The notes under the pieces are model-generated. The model was not told the origin of the DNA and ran no database searches. It saw only the letters and a program-made list of their open reading frames with translations. A DNA stretch of 19,361 nt from Flavobacteriales bacterium CG_4_9_14_3_um_filter_32_8. Its GTDB lineage: Bacteria > Bacteroidota > Bacteroidia > Flavobacteriales_E > Vicingaceae. Made by a program: the position numbers and the translations under genes. Shown piece by piece: positions 8,752 through 15,400 of this stretch. The stretch lies in contig PFUQ01000186.1 of assembly GCA_002790175.1 (NCBI GenBank), positions 1-19,361 of the forward strand. Direction: 5' to 3'. Positions within the stretch are counted from its first letter, which is position 1. The number at the start of each line of letters is the position of its first letter.

Positions 8752-9552
8752 ATGAAATTAACTACTTTTTTTTTATTAAGCTGTTTCCTTTTTAGTTTTT
8801 GTAAAATAGGTCAAGCCCAATTTGCTCAAGTTCGTTTGCCAAATGAAATTGTTTTAAATGAAATAAACGAAGCCAAACTCAATGGAATTTCATTTCAAGT
8901 TATCAAACGCAAAGGTTGGCCTGCAAAATTTTTTAAATCTACAGCATTTTTTATTAGTAAAAATTGCGTACTAACCTCCGCACACAATATTAAAGAAGTA
9001 AAATCTCACCCCATGTATAAAATGGGAATTTACCCCTCTCGACGAGGGGATAAATATCCTTATGGAGAAGTTGTTTTTTACGTTGATTATCCTCGACATT
9101 TTAAAGCCATTAAAAGAAGTTTTTTTAATTTAAGGTGGCGAAGCAGACCACACGATATGGCATTAGTTTACTTGCCAGATTCTAACATTACAAAAAATGA
9201 ATTGATAAAATCCATCGACTATTTACCAATTTTTGAAAACCCAAAATCGCTACAAAAAGGAGACACTATTTATTGTGCAGGATATCCAGGAACAGGTGTT
9301 TATTCAGGTCAAGTGGTGATGACCATGATTAAATCCACCATAAAAAAAATACATAAATATCACTTTTCGCACGAACTGGAAACATTACCAGGTCATAGTG
9401 GATCACCTATTATGGTAAAAAGGAATGGACAATTTTATGTCATTGGTATTAATTCCATCCACCATTACGGCACATTTTTAAACGAAGAACGGCAATTGTT
9501 GATAAAAGAGTGGATAAAGGAATTAGAAGAAAAAATAACTAGTTCGATTTAG
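8752..9552 (+). CDS. Secreted trypsin-like (V8/S1B-like) serine endopeptidase
   Basis: The 266-residue protein starts with a signal peptide ending near 'IGQAQ' (residues 1-23). The catalytic triad is readable: His78 in 'VLTSAHN', Asp135 in 'HDMALVYL' and Ser216 in 'GHSGSPIM'. This order and spacing fit a single chymotrypsin-fold domain of the glutamyl-endopeptidase (V8-like) group. There is no PDZ domain, no propeptide of obvious length and no type IX sorting domain, so it is probably periplasmic or released. It is separated by 53 bp from the phosphatase and may have its own promoter. The substrate cannot be inferred. Confidence 0.88.
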   Translation: MKLTTFFLLSCFLFSFCKIGQAQFAQVRLPNEIVLNEINEAKLNGISFQVIKRKGWPAKFFKSTAFFISKNCVLTSAHNIKEVKSHPMYKMGIYPSRRGDKYPYGEVVFYVDYPRHFKAIKRSFFNLRWRSRPHDMALVYLPDSNITKNELIKSIDYLPIFENPKSLQKGDTIYCAGYPGTGVYSGQVVMTMIKSTIKKIHKYHFSHELETLPGHSGSPIMVKRNGQFYVIGINSIHHYGTFLNEERQLLIKEWIKELEEKITSSI

Positions 9553-9644
9553 CTGATATCATTTTAGAACATGATTTAGATTAGTTTATTTAACTATTTT
9601 ATTATTACCTTAGCTTATTAAAATAAATTATTACACTGATTTCT

Positions 9645-10076
9645 ATGAAAAATTTATTCCTTTTTGCTATACTATTACCCCTCCTATTTTCATGTTCAAA
9701 GAAAAAAGGATGTAATTACAATCAAGCAGTTAATTATGATAAAATGGTAGTAGTAGATGATGGCAGTTGCACATTTACTAGTTTATCTTTTTATGCCGAC
9801 CAAGACACCATTAATGGAAAATACGTTGAATTTGTAGAAATTACCATAGGAAATACTGTTATCGGTTCTTTTAGCGGGAAGCAAACTGAGTCTGGAGCCT
9901 GCAACGGAAGCAATACTACTTCCTATGAGAACGGAACAGATGGCACCATTAATTGGCTTTCAACAATTCATCTTGAAGGAGACTCCATTAATCCTAGTGG
10001 CTATTTAATTTATAAATCTGGTGCAGCTGCTACTTCACCAAATTTACCATGTATTGCTATAAATGCGTTGTATTAA
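9645..10076 (+). CDS. Small surface or periplasmic lipoprotein with VDDGSC-type repeat
   Basis: The 143-residue product has a lipoprotein signal, with lipobox L-F-S-C and lipidated Cys17 followed by S-K-K-K. Just after it, 'GCNYNQAVNYDKMVVVDDGSC' (split here: GCNYNQAVNY, then DKMVVVDDGSC) is a single copy of the short 'GCxxxxAxNYxxxAxxDDGSC' unit seen in many Bacteroidota secreted proteins. The remaining region, about residues 45-143, looks beta-rich and has two further cysteines (about 85 and 136). No enzyme motif is recognised. A TACCTTAG box at 9606-9613 resembles a -7 element. The function is unknown. Confidence 0.8.
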   Translation: MKNLFLFAILLPLLFSCSKKKGCNYNQAVNYDKMVVVDDGSCTFTSLSFYADQDTINGKYVEFVEITIGNTVIGSFSGKQTESGACNGSNTTSYENGTDGTINWLSTIHLEGDSINPSGYLIYKSGAAATSPNLPCIAINALY

Positions 10077-10142
10077 AAAACTCACTTTCCATTTTTATGG
10101 TGTAAATTGGGTTTTCATAACCTCTAAATTCACTTATTAATA

Positions 10143-10379
10143 ATGGAATTTTACAACGACAAACTAGTTTTAGCTTATACAGGTTCTGAGATTTCGGCAA
10201 CTATTTTAAAAGAATATTTAGCAGAATCGGATATCCACTCTACTATAAAAAATGAAAAAAACTCTTCCTTAAGTGCAGGTTTTGGTACTGCAAGTAAGTG
10301 CGAAGTGTATATTTTTGAACACGATGTGGAAAAAGCAAAACCATTGTTAGAGGAATTTGCTAAAACGGATGAAGAGTAA
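10143..10379 (+). CDS. DUF2007-family small cytoplasmic protein
   Basis: The 78-residue protein has the DUF2007 ('putative signal transducing protein') pattern: an N-terminal 'LVLAYTGSEISATILKEYL' strand-helix, then 'EVYIFEHDVEKAKPLLEEF' near the C terminus. This is a compact ferredoxin-like fold with no signal peptide or membrane helix. The family's role is poorly known; members are often small stand-alone proteins. Bases 10299-10361 of the gene recur exactly at 11202-11264, so part of its 3' half has been copied downstream. The family call is fairly sure, but no function is claimed. Confidence 0.82.
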   Translation: MEFYNDKLVLAYTGSEISATILKEYLAESDIHSTIKNEKNSSLSAGFGTASKCEVYIFEHDVEKAKPLLEEFAKTDEE

Positions 10380-10408
10380 GTTTTTTATTTAAAAAAAATT
10401 CAAAATAG

Positions 10409-10439
10409 TTGAAACTTTATAATAAATGTAGTTACTTTG
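10409..10439 (+). promoter_or_regulatory. Probable mazEF promoter
   Basis: A TTG at 10409-10411 lies 20 bases before TTACTTTG (10432-10439), which matches the Bacteroidota -7 box TAnnTTTG in 7 of 8 positions. This leaves a leader of roughly 15 bases before the ATG at 10461. The -7 box overlaps a perfect palindrome, as expected for an autoregulated toxin-antitoxin promoter. Confidence 0.5.
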
Positions 10440-10449
10440 TAATTACAAA
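10436..10449. promoter_or_regulatory. Palindromic operator candidate for MazE/MazEF autorepression
   Basis: TTTGTAATTACAAA is a perfect 14-bp palindrome over the -7 region and expected transcription start of mazEF. Beyond one mismatch on each side, two more base pairs match. MazE-type AbrB-fold dimers typically bind such dyads and repress their own operon. Binding is inferred from position and symmetry only. Confidence 0.55.
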
Positions 10450-10460
10450 ATACAATTAAT

Positions 10461-10706
10461 ATGGAAATTTCTGTAATACCAATTGGAAATTCAAAGGGGA
10501 TTAGATTAAGTAAAACTCTTTTAGAAAAATACAACATCATCGATACCGTTGAATTGGTATTGGAAAAAGGTTACATTATCATTAGACCAAAAAAAGCACC
10601 AAGGAAAGGTTGGGAAAAAGCTTTCAAAAATATGCATGCGAATGGAGACGACAAGCAATTGATGGTTGACATTTTTGATGACGAAAATTTTGAAGAATGG
10701 AGCTAA
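10461..10706 (+). CDS. mazE: MazE-family antitoxin (AbrB/SpoVT fold)
   Basis: The 81-residue protein begins 'MEISVIPIGNSKGIRLSKTLLEKY', split as MEISVIPIGNSKG then IRLSKTLLEKY, the classic swapped-hairpin MazE DNA-binding start; 'VELVLEKGYIIIRP' completes the AbrB fold by about residue 45. The acidic C-terminal tail (about 60-81, ending 'DDENFEEWS') is the expected toxin-binding part. The toxin start codon lies inside its last codons (10-bp overlap), the usual translational coupling. It should neutralise the downstream MazF and repress its own promoter through the palindrome at 10436. Confidence 0.88.
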   Translation: MEISVIPIGNSKGIRLSKTLLEKYNIIDTVELVLEKGYIIIRPKKAPRKGWEKAFKNMHANGDDKQLMVDIFDDENFEEWS

Positions 10707-11020
10707 AACAGTATCAAATTATTTTAGTGAACCTTGAGCCAACAATTGGAAGTGAAATAAAAAAAACACGACCTTGTGTAATCATTTCACCCGACGAAAT
10801 GAATAAATATTTACAGACCGTCGTTATTGCTCCTATGACAAGTCAATCAAAAAATTATCCAACAAGAATTGAAGTTAAACACAACAAAAAAAAAGGTTGG
10901 GTGGTAGTAGATCAACTAAGAACAATTGATAAACAACGAATTTTAAAGGTATTGGATAAATTGACTGCTAAGGAAACTTTAAAGTTAAAATTATCCATAA
11001 AGGAGGCTTTTGTTGACTAA
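10697..11020 (+). CDS. mazF: MazF/PemK-family endoribonuclease toxin
   Basis: The 107-residue protein has the family's features: 'QIILVNLEPTIGSEIKKTRP' with the conserved K-T-R-P, 'CVIISPDEMN', the 'VVIAPMTSQ' strand with its threonine, and 'VVVDQLRTIDKQRI'. Members cut single-stranded RNA at short sequences and slow growth when MazE is degraded. The length is normal and no frameshift is seen, so the module looks intact. It overlaps mazE by 10 bp. Downstream lies a repeat-rich mosaic rather than another gene. Confidence 0.9.
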   Translation: MELKQYQIILVNLEPTIGSEIKKTRPCVIISPDEMNKYLQTVVIAPMTSQSKNYPTRIEVKHNKKKGWVVVDQLRTIDKQRILKVLDKLTAKETLKLKLSIKEAFVD

Positions 11021-11201
11021 AAAAAGCAAAACTCCCACTGTCCTTAATCTGAAGTGAGACAAGAGCGAAAGAGACTAAGGACTTGCAACCATAAAACAAA
11101 TAAATTACTACATTTGAAATATGTTTAAAAAGTTAAATTGATATAAAGTCAGTAGGTGCCATTACACAAAGGCTTGGCTTCAACGGACAGTGAGGGGGGG
11201 A
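11021..11201. other. Gene-free segment with nested inverted repeats, unidentified
   Basis: No convincing ORF is present. CTCCCACTGTCC (11032-11043) is repeated in inverted form as GGACAGTGAGGG (11185-11196), with 10 of 12 positions pairing. A hairpin of GTCCTTAATCT (11040-11050) and AGACTAAGGAC (11072-11082) has one mismatch. TACATTTG (11109-11116) matches the -7 consensus exactly, so a short transcript is possible, but no good -33 box is seen (the nearest TTG is 23 bases away). It may be a small mobile or structured element, or leftover sequence. I do not recognise it. Confidence 0.4.
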
Positions 11202-11279
11202 TGCGAAGTGTATATTTTTGAACACGATGTGGAAAAAGCAAAACCATTGTTAGAGGAATTTGCTCCTCTTTCGCAATGA
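11202..11279 (+). pseudogene. Copied 3' fragment of the DUF2007 gene fused to a palindromic-repeat end
   Basis: Bases 11202-11264 are identical to 10299-10361 in the DUF2007 gene (63 of 63). The reading frame 'CEVYIFEHDVEKAKPLLEEFA' continues for four more codons into the repeat end and stops at TGA 11277-11279. No proper start codon precedes it apart from a GTG at 11190, so this is a gene fragment. Perfect identity suggests a recent event or ongoing gene conversion. Confidence 0.85.
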
Positions 11280-11280
11280 C
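11265..11280. repeat. Right half-end of the REP-like palindromic element, copy C
   Basis: CCTCTTTCGCAATGAC corresponds to the right terminus of copies A and B (TTCGCAATGACG). The left arm and inner stem are missing. It directly abuts the 63-bp DUF2007 copy, and ends 4 bases before the stop codon of the minus-strand gene at 11285. Confidence 0.6.
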
Positions 11281-11284
11281 AAAT

Positions 11285-12334
11285 CTAAAGTTCAGCATTT
11301 GCATACTCGTGTTCTATTTTAAGCCGTACTGCTTCGCATTTTTCCAAATCGGAGCTAAGGGTAATAAATTTTTTGTGTAATCCATCGGTAATATATAAAG
11401 CGACAGTATTTGGTGGAATTTTCCCTAAATTGTGAGCATAAAGGGTAAGGAAATACTCTTTTCCTTCTTCTACCTTTACTTCAATATTCCTGCGATTTTT
11501 GCTGATGGAAAATTCTTTTAAAATGTTTTGTTCGTTCAAAAATAAAGAAACCACATCGCCATCTGTAGTTCTATTATCCCAAAGGGTAATTATTAATTTT
11601 TCTCCTTTAAAAATGTACTCACTTACTTCGTTTACTTTTCTACCATCAAAGCTAATGGGTAAACCGTTTTCGTCTATATTTACATTGGGGTAATTTGCCA
11701 CAACATCAATAATGGTATCTCTCGGTTTTACTTTTTGAGGTGGGTAATAGTGTAAATTATCTATCAGTACATTTCCACAATATTTGGGCAACTCCACATA
11801 ATACGCTTCCAAAATAAAATAATCGACAGCAATTGTTGGTGTAACTTCAAAATCGTAGGTTTTCCATTTTTTGTTGGTTACTGCCCCACTTTCCCACAGC
11901 AACTCTTTGTTCATATTGGCACTCCTACCCCAAATTCGCAATTGTGCAGGTCGATCAAAAAGTATGGTATCTGCTTTAAAGGTTGCTGAAAAAGCCAAAT
12001 CGATACTGTAATGATAAGTTTGTCCAACAACTAAAGGAGTATTTAATTTTTGGATGCAACTTTCCCATAAATGACTATTGTAAATACTAAAACCTCTACA
12101 CACCATACTGATGTAGCTATTACCATGCGAAGCGGGAGTGGTAACATTCCATGCTCCGGGCTGTGTGTCGGGAGAACTTGCTTGTCCAAAAGCAGTCCAT
12201 CCTTGTGGTGTTTGGGCAACTCCGTAACTGCCTTCGAAACTTGGGTTTTGGAGTTGTTGAGCATTAAGAACAACATGCAAACAAAGCAATGCCATTATTA
12301 AGGCGTAATGGGTTATTTTGCTTTGTTTGATCAT
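11285..12334 (-). CDS. Secreted protein with N-terminal carbohydrate-binding-like jelly roll, function unknown
   Basis: The 349-residue protein has a signal peptide ending near 'VVLNA' (residue 25). Immediately after, 'LQNPSFEG' (28-35) is the typical start of a CBM4/9-like or galactose-binding-like jelly roll, which runs to 'VLIDNLHYY' at about residue 190. A short linker leads to a second beta domain (about 215-320): 'IITLWDNRTTDGDVVSLFLN', 'FLTLYAHNLGKIPPNTVALY'. This type of C-terminal module recurs in secreted Bacteroidota proteins, sometimes beside OmpA or protease domains. No catalytic motif or type IX sorting signal was seen. It lies downstream of the macroglobulin gene on the same strand, separated by a palindromic repeat, so co-expression is possible but not shown. 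The ligand is unknown. Confidence 0.72.
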   Translation of the reverse strand: MIKQSKITHYALIMALLCLHVVLNAQQLQNPSFEGSYGVAQTPQGWTAFGQASSPDTQPGAWNVTTPASHGNSYISMVCRGFSIYNSHLWESCIQKLNTPLVVGQTYHYSIDLAFSATFKADTILFDRPAQLRIWGRSANMNKELLWESGAVTNKKWKTYDFEVTPTIAVDYFILEAYYVELPKYCGNVLIDNLHYYPPQKVKPRDTIIDVVANYPNVNIDENGLPISFDGRKVNEVSEYIFKGEKLIITLWDNRTTDGDVVSLFLNEQNILKEFSISKNRRNIEVKVEEGKEYFLTLYAHNLGKIPPNTVALYITDGLHKKFITLSSDLEKCEAVRLKIEHEYANAEL

Positions 12335-12374
12335 GTTGTTTTTGTTTATTTGTTATTGCGAGGTTTGTTGTTAG

Positions 12375-12475
12375 CGTCATTGCGAAGCCTTTGCATTGGA
12401 ATTGTGCGTAGGAGCTGAAGCAATCTGTCCTTCGATTAGGTAGATTGCTTCGCTCGTTCCTCTCTCACAAAGACG
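12375..12475. repeat. REP-like palindromic element, copy D, intergenic
   Basis: The left end CGTCATTGCGAAG (12375-12387) faces a degraded right end CTCACAAAGACG (12464-12475). The inner stem is perfect over 10 bp: GAAGCAATCT (12417-12426) and AGATTGCTTC (12442-12451), with a 15-base loop. A second, partial left end, TTATTGCGAGG, lies just before it at about 12353-12363. The right end touches the stop codon of the macroglobulin gene (12476-12478), so the transcript would end in this fold; a role in mRNA 3' stability or termination is possible. Confidence 0.75.
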
Positions 12476-15400
12476 TTATTTTTTAATAGTTATTTTTCCA
12501 GTACTGCTCCAGCATTTGTATTCGTTGGTATAGTATAAATAACCTGACGAAGCAGGAGCTTCATATTCTCCAGGAACCTCAGCTTTTAAATCTAGGTTTA
12601 TTGCATACTCCTCTTTTGGAGCCATGTCTCTAAAATAGAAGATAACGAAGTTGTCGGTAATTTCATAGAAATCGATTTTACCTTTTTCTTGCAATTCTTT
12701 TAATTGCCATGGTTGAGCACTTAATCCTGAAGGAATTCCGACTACTGCCATTGTCATTGGCATTCCTTTGTCGTGTTTATTTTTTACCTCGGTAGTTAAT
12801 CGAACGGTTTCCCCTACTTTACAGCTTTTTGTAGCTAAATTGGCTAAAACATCTACATTACATTCTTCAGCTGAAGTTGGTAAAGTTGTATTGTAATTGA
12901 TAGCCACTGTATAAGGCAATGAATTTTTAGCTTCTTTAGTAGTGATTTTTACTTTATGTTTACCAGCACCTAAGAATTTTTCTAGCCCTTTAAACTCAAT
13001 GGCATTTTTTTCGCCAGCTTCGTAATGTTTGCTTGCTACTAAATTACCATCAATGTAACATTCTAAGGTTCCTGCTTCGTCTGTTTTTTTAGAAGCTGCA
13101 GCATATTCACTCAATGCTTTTAACGCTAACACTGTTCCTTGTGTGGAGCCAAATCCTCCAGCACCAGATCTTGATTTCACTAAGTATTCTACTGCTTTGT
13201 TTAGTGCATTTACATCTTTACTATCAGCATTTAACATGGCTAAAACTGCTATGGCTGTGGTTTCAATTTTTAAAGATTGTCCACCAGAACGAGTGATAGA
13301 ATGGTCTGATTTAAAACTTCCATCAGCTTCTTGAAGTTTCATTAATTTTTTCATCACGTCTGCTTCTCTTTTATCTTTAAAGTTGTGCAAAGAATTAGCC
13401 ATTAAAGCCAATTGGTAACCATCAGCAGAAGCAACAGCAGCTTTATAAGCAGCTTCAAACTCTTTTTCGATATCACTAAAACCTGCTTCAGATAATGCAT
13501 ACACAATATATCCGTTCGTAACCTCATCGCTAGCTCTACCAAATTGGTCTAACGCTTGAGGATTTTTCTTAAAACCACCTTTACCATCTCTACGACTCAT
13601 GATCCATTTTCCAGTACGTTTTACCATTTCATCACTTACCTCAGCATATACGTTTTTCATATCGTTAAACTGCATTAAACCATAAGCTGTTAACGCTTCG
13701 TGACCAGGTGCAGAGCCGAACCATTCGTAACCATTCTCTTTGGTTTCGTAGCTAGTTAATTTTTTATAACCTCTATCTAATTTACCATCAATACTTGCTA
13801 ATAAACTAGCATCATCAAAACCAGTAGTTTTCATGTAGTTTAACGCCATAATGTTCGGATAGTTCGTCATCGAAGTTTGCTCAAAACAACCTGATGGTTC
13901 ACCGATGATGCTTTGTATTCCTGTCATTAAATCATTGACTACATTTGGAAATGCTGTTAACGAAGCAGTAATGGAGCCATTTACAGGATTGGTAATGTTT
14001 ACGATATATTCTCCTGTTAATGCTTGTCCAGAAAAAGCCATTTCTACAGGAAATCCTTTAGCACCAATTTTTATGTTTTGATTAAAAGCATCTTTTAATC
14101 CTGAGGATTTAAAAGCAATTTGGATATTGTCTTCACCAATTTCATTGAGCACTTTGTATTCTAAATATAGAGTTTTAGTGCTGTTTGCGGGGATAGTTTG
14201 ACTACCTTCTTCTACATTTATTACTTTAAATCCTTTTGGAGATTTTACTGTTAAGTTACCAGTAATGGTTTGATCTGTAGTGTTTTTTAAGGTTAATGGA
14301 ACTGTAACTAAATCTTCAAAAACTACTTGACTAGGAACTTTAGCAAACATAGCAAACGGCAACTGTGTGAAAAATATTTTTTCTGTTCTTCCTGCCAATC
14401 CCACTCCAACACCTTCAACTGTAGTTCTGAAAGAAGAAACTTCGTCGTTGTTGTAAAATTCAATATATGCTAAACCGTTGTTTTTTACTTCGATGTTTCC
14501 ATCCCAAAAAATAGTAGTTCTAAAATCTGTTCTTACTTCTGGTTTTGGTGAAGTTGAATAATTGGGTGCTGCAAATTCTTTGGCTCTGTGGTAAACTACA
14601 ACTTGTTGTTGTTGATTTTCGAAATTGCCATCCCAACCTAATTTACCTTTCTTTTCAGCTTTATCTCTTCTATCCCAATCCATTGCAACAACTTTAGCCG
14701 CCACAACAATCTCATTTAAAGCAACGTCCTTTCCTTCTTCATCTTTTACTTCTTTGTTATCGTTTTTTCTATTATTTTGCTCAATATTTTTAAAATCCTG
14801 AACAGGCAACATTGGAGCATCCATAACCATTTGCTCAGCTTCCATTACCATATTTACATTGACAACATCTTCAAAAAATTCTTCTCTTACACCACCAACT
14901 CCTTCTGCTTTTCCTTTTGGAGCAGCAGCAAATTTTGCTCTATTAACTCCAGTTCTACTTGTAGGATATTTATAGGGTTTGTACAAATAAGCACTATAAT
15001 CCGCTCTATAAGAATTAATGTACATATTTTGGGGTTGATAATTTGGTGCAGATACCAATAAACTAACTGGACTGTACAATTCTATATTATTCAATACAAA
15101 CTGACCTTTTTCATCGGTTTTGTATTTTCTATTACTTCCATCGCTCAAAGTTAGCGTTGCTCCATCAAACACGGTTCCATCTTCTTTATAAACGATACCA
15201 GCAACCAATGCTTTTTCTCCTACATAAGCCATAGCTGGTAAATTTTCTTCCATCACTTGTTCCCATTTGTATCTTCTCCAACCGTCTGTCATCAATAAAT
15301 AATTTAAAGCTTCAGTTGCTTTTTCTTCTTTCGGGTCAAAGTAAAATTTAGGTTCTTCCACTTTTCCAGCAAGGTCTTGCTCTAATAGTAAACTTGTTAA

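Noticed and set aside
11160..11201. Possible tRNA or known RNA gene in the GC-richer patch after mazF
   Set aside because: No cloverleaf arms or T-loop consensus could be found; only the 12-base inverted repeat is supported.
11190..11279. Small new gene starting at GTG 11190 across the DUF2007 copy
   Set aside because: It has only 29 codons, a run of glycines before the copied block, no promoter at a fitting distance and no independent support.
12335..12475. CRISPR array from repeated ATTGCGAG/AGATTGC words
   Set aside because: The words are arms of one nested palindrome in opposite orientation, not regularly spaced direct repeats with unique spacers.
14777..15061. 94-residue plus-strand ORF opposite the macroglobulin gene
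   Set aside because: It is an antisense shadow with low-complexity Ser/Phe/Ile composition, no start context and no recognisable domain.
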